Part shown: positions 16,524 to 24,252 of the stretch, one piece after another | How the letters are laid out: every line of letters starts with the position of its first letter | Position numbering within the stretch: the stretch's first letter is position 1 | Source of the DNA: an uncultured beta proteobacterium | Lineage (GTDB): Bacteria; Pseudomonadota; Gammaproteobacteria; Burkholderiales; Burkholderiaceae_C | Direction of reading: 5' to 3' | Length of the DNA: 39,130 bases | NCBI GenBank assembly: GCA_903886275.1 | Contig: CAISLN010000057.1 | Span: forward strand, 1 to 39,130 | Notes under the pieces: model-generated | Databases searched by the model: none | Told to the model about the DNA's origin: nothing | Seen by the model: the letters and a program-made list of their open reading frames with translations, nothing else | Translations under genes and position numbers: made by a program

Positions 16524-16991
16524 TCAGCTCGGAGTGACACGCAGCACGTCGGTGCCAGCGCCTTGGAAGTCGATGGTGAAGCTGCCCGACACAATGCTCA
16601 AGGTCCCAGCAGCGCTGAGTTCGATGAAGCCGAGCGCCCGCTTGTTGGCATCCGTGCTGTTGAAAATGATGCCGTAAGCACCATTCGCAAAGCCAGCGGC
16701 ATTCTGCGGAATCACCGGGTCAGTTGCCCGCAGCGTCGGGACGCCTGCAACATTGCTCCAGGTGACGCCAGCCAGCGTGATCGGGCCGGTGTAGCCGCCA
16801 CCAACACCCACCTGGTTGGTTGCAAAGTTGGTGGTGCCCGTACCGCCCCAGTGCGGTGCTGCGGTGGCCATGGAGGGGGCCACTGCGCTGGTGACAATGC
16901 CCAGCTGCAGCACGTCGCTGCTGAGGTTGTGGATTTTGTTTCCGAGGTCCAGCAGGCCTTGCTGAAACCATTTGATGTCGCCGGTTGCCAT
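16524..16991 (-). CDS. phage virion protein of unknown function
   Basis: The 155-residue protein is preceded by AGGAG at a good distance. It is Gly/Ala/Thr-rich with beta character (TLSIVSGSFTIDFQGAGTD). The segment HWGGTGTTNFATNQVGVG resembles the anchor sequences of phage fibre and decoration proteins. It lies directly upstream of the 395-residue unknown and is probably part of the same head-associated set. Confidence 0.6.
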   Translation of the reverse strand: MATGDIKWFQQGLLDLGNKIHNLSSDVLQLGIVTSAVAPSMATAAPHWGGTGTTNFATNQVGVGGGYTGPITLAGVTWSNVAGVPTLRATDPVIPQNAAGFANGAYGIIFNSTDANKRALGFIELSAAGTLSIVSGSFTIDFQGAGTDVLRVTPS

Positions 16992-17069
16992 GGTGTGTGC
17001 TCCTGAAAATGTCTGTGGAATGCGCTACGGGGGTGCAGCGCATTGCGCAGCAATTTGCGGGGGAAGGGG

Positions 17070-17258
17070 TTACTCAGCGGCCGGATCGGCAGCAGGGATA
17101 GCAGGCGGCGCATCCTTGACTTTGGATACCCATCCTTCATCGGTGGCTACACGAATGAGGTCTTCGTCTTCGGTGTCGATCACATCGCCCACTTCGAACT
17201 CTTGAACGTCCACATGGCGGTGCGCCCACTTGAATGCTTTTTTAACTTTGAGTTGCAT
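17070..17258 (-). CDS. small SH3-like phage protein following the capsid gene
   Basis: The 62-residue protein starts at ATG 17258 because CTGGAG lies just before it. A longer in-frame start at 17291 would lie inside the terminator hairpin. It is acidic with short strands (VDVQEFEVGDVIDTEDEDL) and a Pro/Ala tail (PPAIPAADPAAE). Small barrel-like proteins of this kind often follow HK97-type capsid genes. The role is unknown. Confidence 0.65.
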   Translation of the reverse strand: MQLKVKKAFKWAHRHVDVQEFEVGDVIDTEDEDLIRVATDEGWVSKVKDAPPAIPAADPAAE

Positions 17259-17270
17259 GCTTTGCTCCAG

Positions 17271-17303
17271 AAAAAACGCCCCTTGAAACACTGCTCAAGG
17301 GGC
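17271..17303 (-). terminator. intrinsic terminator after the major capsid gene
   Basis: On the minus strand the perfect 9-bp stem GCCCCTTGA/TCAAGGGGC (17303-17295 with 17286-17278), 8-nt loop, is followed by GTTTTTT (17277-17271). It lies 17 bp after the capsid stop. Confidence 0.88.
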
Positions 17304-17320
17304 GCTTGGGGTTGATGAGA

Positions 17321-18709
17321 TTAGGCCGCTGCGATCTTGAGCAGCTTGATGGCCTGGGTGTTGCGCAACTTGCCGCCCACACGCTTACGGATGTAGTACT
17401 TGACGAAACCGGGCGAGGTGATTTCGTCGCGGGTCATGCGCATGCCAACGCGGTCAGCGATGAGGTAGCCTTCTTTGAAGTCACCAAAGGCCAGCGGAAA
17501 GGCATTGGCTGCAACTGCAGGCATGTCTTCCGCTTCCACCACGCCGTAACCCAGGAAGGTAGCAGGCTGGCTGGCGACCAGGGACGGCTGCCACAGGTAC
17601 TGGTTCTGACCGTCTTTGTACTTGCGCATGGCAGCCAGAACCAGCTTGTTGGTGAGCCAGTTGGCATTGCGGCGGTAGCGGGCACGCAGGCTGTAGATGA
17701 TGTCGTAGAACACATCTGCGCTGGTGGGCATGGCTGCTGCACCGCCCGAGGCGATATATTGCAGCGTGCCGAAGGCGCGGGCAGTGTCCACCGTGTTCAA
17801 CGGTGCCGGGCCAGCCAGGATGCCGGTGGGCTTCTTGGTGCCGTTACCTGCGATGAAGGCCGCACCTTCGCCTTGTGCCATGGCTTCCACAGCGCTGTCG
17901 ATCAACCAGCCTTCCACGTCAAAGAAGAGGTCGTCCAGCGACTCTTCCGTTGCTTGTGGCTTGGCGCTGGCCATGCCGAAGGTGGGGGCGATCTCAGCCA
18001 TGTCGGGCGTGTTGGTTTGGTTGCGGGCATCACCCTCACCCAGCCACTCGAAGCCTGCGCCGTTTACGTCAAACAGTTCCTTGTAATCGGAGCTGCCCAC
18101 GGTGCGAACCATGGCGAGCTGGCGAATGGGGGAGATATCAACCGACAGGCGGGCAATGGTGCGCTCCAGCACTTCGGGCAATGCAAAGCCACCTGCAGAT
18201 CCGGTGCTGGTGATGGTTTGCACAGCGCGGGTTTCGCGGTGCTCTGCAGCTTGCTTGGCTTCCAGTGCCTTTTGGGCTTGGCTGGCACGCTGTTGGCGAT
18301 CTTGATCACCAGGTGCACGCACCCAGTCAAAGAATGCGTTTTTGTAGGCGATGGCTTCAGCGGACTCGCGCTGCTCACGGTCGCCGTGCATGGCACCAGG
18401 GCGGGCCATCTTGGCTTCGAGCTTTTCGAGCTTGCTCTTGGCTTCGCTGATGGAGTCGATGTGCTCGTCCATGCGGGCCAGCTTGGCATCCAGCTCGGCA
18501 GTGCCCTTACCAGCCTTGATGGCTTCGATGCGGGCATCGTTGGTTTTCTTGTACTCGTCAAACGCGGTGGCGATCTTGTCCAGGGCGTCGGCGACGGACT
18601 TGATGGAGGGGTCTTCGCGCTTTTCATAGACTGCGAAGGTTTCGGCTTTGGCTTGGAAGGCTGCGAAGTGGGCAGCCATCACTGCCAGCATGGTCAGAGA
18701 CTTTTTCAT
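17321..18709 (-). CDS. HK97-family major capsid protein with signal-peptide-like N-terminus
   Basis: The 462-residue protein starts at ATG 18709 with a GAAAG site. A longer frame from 18742 overlaps the protease gene and is less likely. Residues ~30-105 form a charged coiled coil (delta/scaffold domain) ending near KLEAKMARPG. The capsid fold follows with ITSTGSAGGFALPEVLERTI, DGQNQYLWQPSL and FGDFKEGYLIADRVGMRMTRDE. Unusually, residues 1-22 (MKKSLTMLAVMAAHFAAFQA then KAE) look like a Sec signal: KK n-region, hydrophobic core, and A-x-A before Glu. The gene sits between the protease and a terminator. Confidence 0.93.
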   Translation of the reverse strand: MKKSLTMLAVMAAHFAAFQAKAETFAVYEKREDPSIKSVADALDKIATAFDEYKKTNDARIEAIKAGKGTAELDAKLARMDEHIDSISEAKSKLEKLEAKMARPGAMHGDREQRESAEAIAYKNAFFDWVRAPGDQDRQQRASQAQKALEAKQAAEHRETRAVQTITSTGSAGGFALPEVLERTIARLSVDISPIRQLAMVRTVGSSDYKELFDVNGAGFEWLGEGDARNQTNTPDMAEIAPTFGMASAKPQATEESLDDLFFDVEGWLIDSAVEAMAQGEGAAFIAGNGTKKPTGILAGPAPLNTVDTARAFGTLQYIASGGAAAMPTSADVFYDIIYSLRARYRRNANWLTNKLVLAAMRKYKDGQNQYLWQPSLVASQPATFLGYGVVEAEDMPAVAANAFPLAFGDFKEGYLIADRVGMRMTRDEITSPGFVKYYIRKRVGGKLRNTQAIKLLKIAAA

Positions 18710-18719
18710 GGTGGTTCTT

Positions 18720-19505
18720 TCAGGTGGTGGAGAGGGAGGCAATCAGCCGCTGGGCTGACTTGAGGGCTTTGGCGGTCGAATCCGCGGAATCACTCCGCTC
18801 TTCTCCCATCCGCATGACGCGCGACACCAGTGCCGTCGCATCGGCTTTGCTGAATCCGGCATCACGCAGGATTCGCTCAGCATCTTTTGGGGTCGCCAGT
18901 TCGTTGGACGACTTCACATTGGTGACCCGTGCCGATTCATTGGCCGGGAAGGTGACCAGGGATACTTCCCACAGGTCGATTTGGTTGAGTACGCGCACAC
19001 CGTCATCTTTGTAAACGGATGTGCCAGGCACCGACATGAAGCCGATGGATAGGCCATTGATCGCGCCCATCTTGAGCAGGGCATAGGCTTCCTTGCCCTG
19101 AGATGTTTCAAGGCACAGCTGGCCTTTGATGCGCAGGCCTGTTGAGTCTTCGGCCATCTCAGTCCAGATGCCGATCGGGTCGTCTGCCTCGTGCTGCCAG
19201 AGCATGGCGGGCATGGTGCCAGCCGCTTTGTGGGCCTTGAGGCTTTCCAGGAAGGCCCCGGCCGCAATGACATCGTCGTAGTTGTCACGCACGCCGAATA
19301 CAGAGCCATAGCCTTCGACAGTGCCGTCTGTACCAACGGCCTTGAGGCTGAGGGAGAAGGAGCGGGTTTCACGCTGGCCAGCGGCGGCGGGGCGGCTCTT
19401 GCGCTCCAGTTGCGCAGGCATGCGCGCTGGGGACTTTTGCGCCAGGGTTGGCGACGGAGCTGCCTTGCGGTCAGGCTGCTGCTGCGGGATCGGTAGAGTC
19501 TTCAT
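18720..19505 (-). CDS. prohead maturation protease, HK97/U35 family
   Basis: The 261-residue serine protease cleaves the capsid delta domain during maturation. His105 (MLWQHEADDPIG), Ser153 (INGLSIGFM) and Glu180 (DLWEVSLVTFPANE) match the catalytic residues of the family. A Pro/Ala/Lys-rich N-terminal extension of ~45 residues precedes the core, and a ~60-residue C-terminal extension may act in scaffolding. The ATG at 19505 has an AAGGA site. The gene overlaps the portal gene by 35 nt. Confidence 0.93.
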   Translation of the reverse strand: MKTLPIPQQQPDRKAAPSPTLAQKSPARMPAQLERKSRPAAAGQRETRSFSLSLKAVGTDGTVEGYGSVFGVRDNYDDVIAAGAFLESLKAHKAAGTMPAMLWQHEADDPIGIWTEMAEDSTGLRIKGQLCLETSQGKEAYALLKMGAINGLSIGFMSVPGTSVYKDDGVRVLNQIDLWEVSLVTFPANESARVTNVKSSNELATPKDAERILRDAGFSKADATALVSRVMRMGEERSDSADSTAKALKSAQRLIASLSTT

Positions 19506-20703
19506 TGTTGGTTCCTTGTGTGGTGGAGCCGTTGGTCATGTTCATGGGGGTGAGCGGCACGTCCAGGCCTGGTAACGGGTCTTTGCCTTCCTCTTCACGC
19601 GCTTCGTTGCGGGTGTAGATGCCGGTTTCGACCATGGTGCGAGACCACTGGCTGCGGTCTTTCATGGAACCGGCCCGCATGTAGCGGGTATCGAACTCAG
19701 CAAACAGCGGGCCGTTGCCATCGAGCACGAATTCGTCCAGACCTTGCGTCCAGCGGGTATGCCAGGGCGTCAATGTATGGATCAGGTGGGCCGCGAAGAA
19801 TGCCTCTGAGCTGGCGAAGGTGGCAGTCTTATCAGAGTGGCCGATCATGATGGGGAAAACACTCCAGCTGCGGCAGACCTCCTCGATCTGCAGGCGACGG
19901 GTTTCAACGTGCTGCGCATCGACACCGGTCATGGTGTTGCTGACCCACTTAGCAGCTCGGTCGAGAATCAAAGGGATGCCGGTTTTGGCCGGGCCTGCTT
20001 TCTTTTCCAGGTAGGTAGCCAGGCGCTCGTGTTGCTCTTGCGACAGGCTACCTTCGACTGAATACATGCCGCTGGGGCGCAAGCTGTTGGCATGCATGGA
20101 GGCCTGGCTGTTTTCGGTAGCCATGGCCAGGCCAATGGCGGTGCGGGCCAGACTGACTGGGCTGAGCGGCTTTGTCCAGTCCATCTGCATGCCTTTAAGC
20201 AGGAAGACCTGGTCAGAGGTGAAGTCGCCTATCTTGCCGAATTCGTCCCAGCAGGTGTAGATCAGGTCATACCGACTGACGCGGCGCACGCTCCAGTTGC
20301 CGGGCGATATCGGAATGAACTCGGTCAACCGGTTGTTGTCGGTCTTGACCTTGATTGACAGGCCATAGCCAGCCAGGCAGGCGTGCAGCGTCATCATTTG
20401 CCGCCACTCGAATGAGGTTTGCCATTCGTTGGGTCGGCGTGACAGCAGCCGGTACTCCGGGATATTGGTGGCCAGCTCGCGCTTGCCATCCTTGAGCTCA
20501 CGAAATACCTTGAGCTTCGGGGTTGCACAGCCCTCCGATATGACCTTGACGCAGGACAGCACCGTGGAAGTTTGCAGGGCAGTTTTCTCTGTGACCATGA
20601 CGCCAGCCACTGACCGACCGCCACGGCCATCGATCAGGTCTGCCACCTGGTCGTAGGTGAGCTGGGCCGCCTTGCGCCCAAATAATCGGTCTAGGAATTT
20701 CAC
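19471..20703 (-). CDS. portal protein, HK97 family
   Basis: The protein is about 410 residues. The preferred start is GTG 20703, whose TAGTG overlaps the terminase stop and gives the common MKFLDRLFGRK N-terminus. A TTG at 20718 would add five residues. Family signatures include TALQTSTVLSCVKVISEG, HACLAGYGLSIKVK, SLSQEQHERL and IGHSDKTATFASSEAFFAAH. It forms the dodecameric DNA entry ring. A long disordered C-terminus (MTNGSTTQGTNNEDST) overlaps the protease start. Confidence 0.93.
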   Translation of the reverse strand: MKFLDRLFGRKAAQLTYDQVADLIDGRGGRSVAGVMVTEKTALQTSTVLSCVKVISEGCATPKLKVFRELKDGKRELATNIPEYRLLSRRPNEWQTSFEWRQMMTLHACLAGYGLSIKVKTDNNRLTEFIPISPGNWSVRRVSRYDLIYTCWDEFGKIGDFTSDQVFLLKGMQMDWTKPLSPVSLARTAIGLAMATENSQASMHANSLRPSGMYSVEGSLSQEQHERLATYLEKKAGPAKTGIPLILDRAAKWVSNTMTGVDAQHVETRRLQIEEVCRSWSVFPIMIGHSDKTATFASSEAFFAAHLIHTLTPWHTRWTQGLDEFVLDGNGPLFAEFDTRYMRAGSMKDRSQWSRTMVETGIYTRNEAREEEGKDPLPGLDVPLTPMNMTNGSTTQGTNNEDSTDPAAAA

Positions 20704-22427
20704 TAGCTTGTTTCCCAAAATGAGGAAGGTTCTTCTTCCGGTGGGGCAAGTGCCCGATTCATTGCCACGATGGTCCCAAGGGCAGCATCGATCTTGTTGG
20801 ATGCCCTGGACTTGCGCGGGAAAATGTTTTCGTTACGGTCTTCCTTGACCTCGACATTGCTCATCATCCAGACGTAACAGGGGTTGCCGTCATGGTGAAA
20901 GCGCCCAGAGTCCACCAGGGCTGCAATCTCTTTCATCGGGTCGCTGAGGTAACGCACCTGCTGCGGTATGTCCACCACGGTGAGCCCAGCCTCAGCCAGG
21001 TTGGCACCCATCTGGTGTCCACCCCACGGATCTTTTGCTACCTCTTTGGTGCCGATCTGCTGGGTGGTCTCCAGCACTTCTTCCTCGATCTGGGTCAGCG
21101 AGATCATGTTGCCCGGTGTAGCAATCAGGTGACCCGCATTGACCCATGCCTGGTAGTGCGCGTTTTCTGGTTTTTCCAGTGCGGCATCCGGCACATAGTT
21201 TTTTGAAAACGCGTAGTAGTGGCGATCTTCACCTTCACCAATCCAGGTCAGCGTCACGGCGCTGGCAATGTCCTGTTTGCTGGCCAGGTCGAGCCCGATC
21301 TTGCTGCCGTCCCACTTCATCGCATGGATGGTGAGCGTGCTGTCACCGGCTTGCTGCAGGTTGTGCAGGTTCAACCAGGGCGATGCGGCTGCCACCCAGA
21401 TGTTCAAGTGCTTGGTCTTGAAAACGTTCTGCTTGCGCGGATCTGCCAACGCATCACGCTGCTGGATGGTCAGGAACTCAATGTCCACCGACACACCGAA
21501 GTTTGGATTGGCCTTGATCAGCGCCGCTTCGGATGTCCAGTCGTCATCGTCATCCATCGTGAAGATGATGCCGAAGCGTTGGTCGTTCTCAACTACCCCT
21601 TCCAGGATCTTCTGCAACTCCACCTGGTGGAGGTAGCATGGTTTCGAAATGTCCGCACCGGCCGTGGTGATCACCAGAATCAGCGGCTGGCTGCGGGCAC
21701 CCATGCCGGTCTGCATGGTGTCGTACAGATCAGACGTGGCGTGTTCGTGGTATTCATCCACGATCGCGCAACTGGGCGATGCTCCGTCACCAGGCTTGCC
21801 GATCACCGGCTCGAACTTGGAGTTGTTTTCCAGGATCGACAGGTTGGAGGCATTGGCCGCGATGCCGTATTTCTGGCACAAGCGCGGCGTGGCCTTGGCC
21901 ATCAACAGCGCTGGCCGGAAAACTTCCATCGCCTGGTCTTGCGACGTGGCACCCGAATAAATCTCTGCGCCGAACTCTTCGTCCGGGCCCAGCATGTACA
22001 GACCGATCACGGCCGCCAGCGTGGACTTTGCATTCTTGCGCGGCACGATCACATCGGCCACACGGAACCGGCGCTTGCCAGTCTTGACACTCACCCATCC
22101 GAAGATGCTGGTGAGGATGAAGATCTGCCACGGCTCCAGAACGATCAGCTGGCCCTTGGCTGCCCAATCGCCCTTGATGTGCGGCATGAGCTGCGCGAAC
22201 TTGCAGACCCGTTCAGCGGGCCGGAAGTCCAGGCCACGCACGTTCTGCAAGACCGGATTCCACACATACGGGAAACCATCCGAACCGATGCGGCCCAGGT
22301 CTTTCAAGTGCCGGGCACAGGCCAGGCGGTGCCACTTGCACGCTACGATTTTTCCTGAAACTACAGCGTTGGCATAGTCAGTGGCGATGTCGGCAAAGTA
22401 GGTGTCAGAGATCACAGCGCATCCCAT
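20703..22427 (-). CDS. terminase large subunit (HK97-type)
   Basis: The 574-residue packaging motor has a Walker A-like motif VPRKNAKST at residues 129-137 and Walker B CAIVDEYHEH at ~220-229, the usual deviant motifs of the HK97-type terminases. The C-terminal nuclease fold starts at DGSKIGLDLASKQDI with the expected catalytic Asp residues. It overlaps the small subunit gene by 16 nt. A GTG four codons in is an alternative start. Confidence 0.95.
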   Translation of the reverse strand: MGCAVISDTYFADIATDYANAVVSGKIVACKWHRLACARHLKDLGRIGSDGFPYVWNPVLQNVRGLDFRPAERVCKFAQLMPHIKGDWAAKGQLIVLEPWQIFILTSIFGWVSVKTGKRRFRVADVIVPRKNAKSTLAAVIGLYMLGPDEEFGAEIYSGATSQDQAMEVFRPALLMAKATPRLCQKYGIAANASNLSILENNSKFEPVIGKPGDGASPSCAIVDEYHEHATSDLYDTMQTGMGARSQPLILVITTAGADISKPCYLHQVELQKILEGVVENDQRFGIIFTMDDDDDWTSEAALIKANPNFGVSVDIEFLTIQQRDALADPRKQNVFKTKHLNIWVAAASPWLNLHNLQQAGDSTLTIHAMKWDGSKIGLDLASKQDIASAVTLTWIGEGEDRHYYAFSKNYVPDAALEKPENAHYQAWVNAGHLIATPGNMISLTQIEEEVLETTQQIGTKEVAKDPWGGHQMGANLAEAGLTVVDIPQQVRYLSDPMKEIAALVDSGRFHHDGNPCYVWMMSNVEVKEDRNENIFPRKSRASNKIDAALGTIVAMNRALAPPEEEPSSFWETS

Positions 22428-22960
22428 GCATCCTGGGGCGCCTCCTGGAATAGGGAGCCCTGCCGGTTGTCACTGGTGGTGACCCGTGTCCGCGCCGATG
22501 GCGACAGGCCGAATAAGTCCAGGTAACGTTTGACCTCGGCAGCCGCATGCTTGCCGACCACCCAGTGGTGTGAATACGTGAAGTTGCCGTTGGCCGTCTT
22601 GATCATCAGACCGTCGCCGCCGTTGTAAATTTCTCCCGCCTTCTCGGCCAGGGCGCGGGCTTCATCCGCTGCCTTCATGGCGCGGGCCAGCATGCGCTCT
22701 GCCCAAACCATCTTGGCCCAGGCCTGGCAGTACAGCACCAGGGCAGCCCGGTCCAACTTGGACACCAGGCCGTAGCGCTCCAGCTCGAAGCCGATACGCT
22801 TCCATTCCTTCTTGGCCTCGGGCCAGATCCAGGAGGGGAAGTCGGGAATCTCTACTTCAGGCCGGAACTCATCAAGGATGTTGCCAAGTGCCTTCTTGCT
22901 CGGGTTACCACGCAACTGGTGGACATTCGCAGGCAACGGCTTCGGACCAGGTCGCCCCAT
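22412..22960 (-). CDS. terminase small subunit, P27 family
   Basis: The 182-residue protein has the P27 N-terminus MGRPGPKPLPANVHQLRGNPSKKALG and a helical core (EWKRIGFELERYGLVSKLDRAALVLYC). It recognises the packaging site and recruits the large subunit. The region just upstream is the likely binding site. The C-terminus carries SARTRVTTSDNRQGSLF, common in this family. Confidence 0.93.
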   Translation of the reverse strand: MGRPGPKPLPANVHQLRGNPSKKALGNILDEFRPEVEIPDFPSWIWPEAKKEWKRIGFELERYGLVSKLDRAALVLYCQAWAKMVWAERMLARAMKAADEARALAEKAGEIYNGGDGLMIKTANGNFTYSHHWVVGKHAAAEVKRYLDLFGLSPSARTRVTTSDNRQGSLFQEAPQDAWDAL

Positions 22961-23108
22961 AAAACCCCCAAGTTGAAACAGTGTGCAGATGTCTGCACGA
23001 CGGACTAATGCGGCAGGGGGTACCCCCCACCCCCTCTAACTCCCGCACGTAAAAATTTGGCTACTAGGTCGGTTTCCGGCGATGGGGTTCCAGAGATCTG
23101 ATGCCCCC
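22961..23108. other. candidate cos/packaging region between HNH and small terminase genes
   Basis: This gene-free 148 bp contains two perfect dyads: GTGCAGA-TG-TCTGCAC (22983-22998) and GGGGGTACCCCC (23016-23027). The latter lies in a G/C-tract followed by TTTTTACGTGCGGGAGTTAG-like sequence on the minus strand. In HK97-type phages with an HNH gene next to P27-type terminase, the cohesive end site lies at this position. The exact nicks cannot be seen. Confidence 0.5.
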
Positions 23109-23468
23109 CTACCCTGCCCACCTGTTGCGACCTCGCAACGCCTCCGCAAGGGTCTTGCCCTCGTGACATGCATGGCAGAGGCCTTGCACGTTGTCATCAC
23201 TATCCTGACCACCCTCAGCCAGCGGGGTGATGTGGTCACGCAGCGTGGCAAGGGTGACCCTGCCAAACCGTTTGCATTCAGCACATAACGGATCACGGGT
23301 AAACAGCGCGGCTCGCATGGCCTGCAACTTGCGCCCGGTGATGCGCTTGGTTGCCCCCACAGCCTTCTTCCAGGCAGGTCGAGGGTGCAATGCACACCGA
23401 CCTGATCCGTCGCGTACCAAGGCCCCACAGCCGGGCTGTGTGCAGGGGCGGGGTGCGGCTTGTGGCAT
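23109..23468 (-). CDS. HNH endonuclease
   Basis: The 119-residue protein has an N-terminal zinc-knuckle-like CTQPGCGALVRDGSGRCALH, a CAEC pair, then the HNH core LRDHITPLAEGGQDSDDN and QGLCHACHEGK. Phage HNH proteins beside terminases are needed for efficient cos cleavage in HK97-type systems. The ATG lies only 10 nt after the encoded CCA of the tRNA gene and has no Shine-Dalgarno sequence. Confidence 0.92.
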   Translation of the reverse strand: MPQAAPRPCTQPGCGALVRDGSGRCALHPRPAWKKAVGATKRITGRKLQAMRAALFTRDPLCAECKRFGRVTLATLRDHITPLAEGGQDSDDNVQGLCHACHEGKTLAEALRGRNRWAG

Positions 23469-23478
23469 GGTTGTTGGT

Positions 23479-23555
23479 TGGTTGCACCGGCAGGACTTGA
23501 ACCTGCGACCTCTGGCTTATGAGGCCAGCGAGCTACCAGACTGCTCCACGGTACG
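23479..23555 (-). tRNA. tRNA-Met(CAT), initiator-like
   Basis: A complete 77-nt cloverleaf with encoded CCA. Acceptor arms are 5' CGTACCG and 3' CGGTGCA, giving a C1-A72 mismatch at the end of the stem, the hallmark of bacterial initiator tRNA(fMet). The D-stem GAGC/GCTC has the A11-U24 pair also seen in initiators. The anticodon loop is CTCATAA. The anticodon stem is CTGGC/GCCAG, so two of the three initiator G-C pairs are kept and the third (31:39) is C-G instead of G-C. T-stem is GCAGG/CCTGC. It lies immediately upstream of the HNH gene. Confidence 0.9.
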
Positions 23556-23856
23556 GTATTTATCCATGTCTCTCCATGGTGTCATGCACATTGCCATGCA
23601 GGGCTTTTCAGATCATGTCCAGGCATTCACGCGATCGTCTTGCTGCATCAGTGGCCGAGTTGGGATGCACCTTGTCGGCTAAACCTCACGCTTTCGCGGG
23701 CATCGTTCCGACCTTGCGGTTTCGCCTGGATCACACAGGCTCATCAGGGAACTAAAAGGAAAACCCCTGCAAGTAGTGGCCTGCAGGGGTTTCGGACTAT
23801 GTAATTGCGGGTGGTGACACGAATTGCACAGCTTGCCTGAAATGTACCTAAAAGCT
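23556..23856. promoter_or_regulatory. intergenic region upstream of tRNA and late genes
   Basis: No credible gene lies in these 301 bp. It should hold the late promoter driving tRNA, HNH, terminase and onward. A weak leftward candidate is ATGACA with a 16-nt spacer to ATAAAT just before the tRNA. The minus-strand terminator at 23754-23792 closes off the upstream operon. Confidence 0.35.
23754..23792 (-). terminator. intrinsic terminator after the late-regulator gene
   Basis: A perfect 11-bp stem AAACCCCTGCA/TGCAGGGGTTT with a 10-nt loop is followed on the minus strand by CCTTTTAG. The stem itself ends in TTT. It separates the replication/regulator operon from the tRNA and late genes. If the upstream protein is a Q-like antiterminator this is its expected target. 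Confidence 0.75.
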
Positions 23857-24252
23857 CTATGTCGTAAAACTCTTTTTGGCAGCGTTGCGCGCAATCAGTT
23901 TGTCATCCAGCCAGCGGGCAATCACCCGGTCTGCATCTTCCAGGTTGCGGCTGACCGTGCTCTCAGCCTTGCATAGGCGTCTTGCAACAACGTGGCGAGG
24001 CAGGGCGCGGGCATAGGTCAGCAGCAGCACCAGGTAGAGGTGCGACTGGGTGAACTGCATGGACTTCACCGCATCATCGGTCTCACTGGCCTCCAGGTCA
24101 GACACCGGCACCATGCCTTCATTGCGGCCACCTGACGGGCCCATGCGGGCAAATGCGCTTTGCTTTGGATACCCAAGGGCACCAGACTCCGTTTGCTGCG
24201 ACCATCGCGCCCAGTTTTCCAGCCGTTGCTTGACCCATTCAATGCGCGCCAT
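23857..24252 (-). CDS. HTH protein, probable late-gene regulator (antiterminator Q-like)
   Basis: The 131-residue protein starts at ATG 24252 with an AGGGGG site. Longer in-frame starts run through the upstream gene. The N-terminal MARIEWVKQRLENWARW and the C-terminal sigma-region-4-like HTH (LLTYARALPRHVVARRLCKAESTVSRNLEDADRVI, cut to its core HVVARRLCKAESTVSR) match small regulators at the end of early operons in beta-proteobacterial phages. It stands immediately before the late region, separated by a terminator. The antiterminator or late-activator role is inferred from position. Confidence 0.65.
   Translation of the reverse strand: MARIEWVKQRLENWARWSQQTESGALGYPKQSAFARMGPSGGRNEGMVPVSDLEASETDDAVKSMQFTQSHLYLVLLLTYARALPRHVVARRLCKAESTVSRNLEDADRVIARWLDDKLIARNAAKKSFTT

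Noticed and set aside
17306..18763. 485-codon open frame on the plus strand opposite the capsid gene
   Set aside because: It is the antisense shadow of a GC-rich gene with clear capsid sequence, has no recognisable domains and no ribosome site. Other long shadows (21219-22358 opposite the large terminase, 32047-33231 opposite the ParB-like gene) are rejected for the same reason.
8440..23120. KOPS-like GGGNAGGG sites (for example near 8452, 11822, 17061, and reversed near 10272 and 23108)
   Set aside because: A handful in both orientations in a GC-rich genome is what chance would give. I could not count them against expectation, so no link to the FtsK-gamma-like domains is claimed.
23556..23600. 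Late promoter ATGACA-16-ATAAAT before the tRNA
   Set aside because: The -10 matches only three of six consensus bases and the spacer is short. Kept only as a weak candidate inside the intergenic entry.
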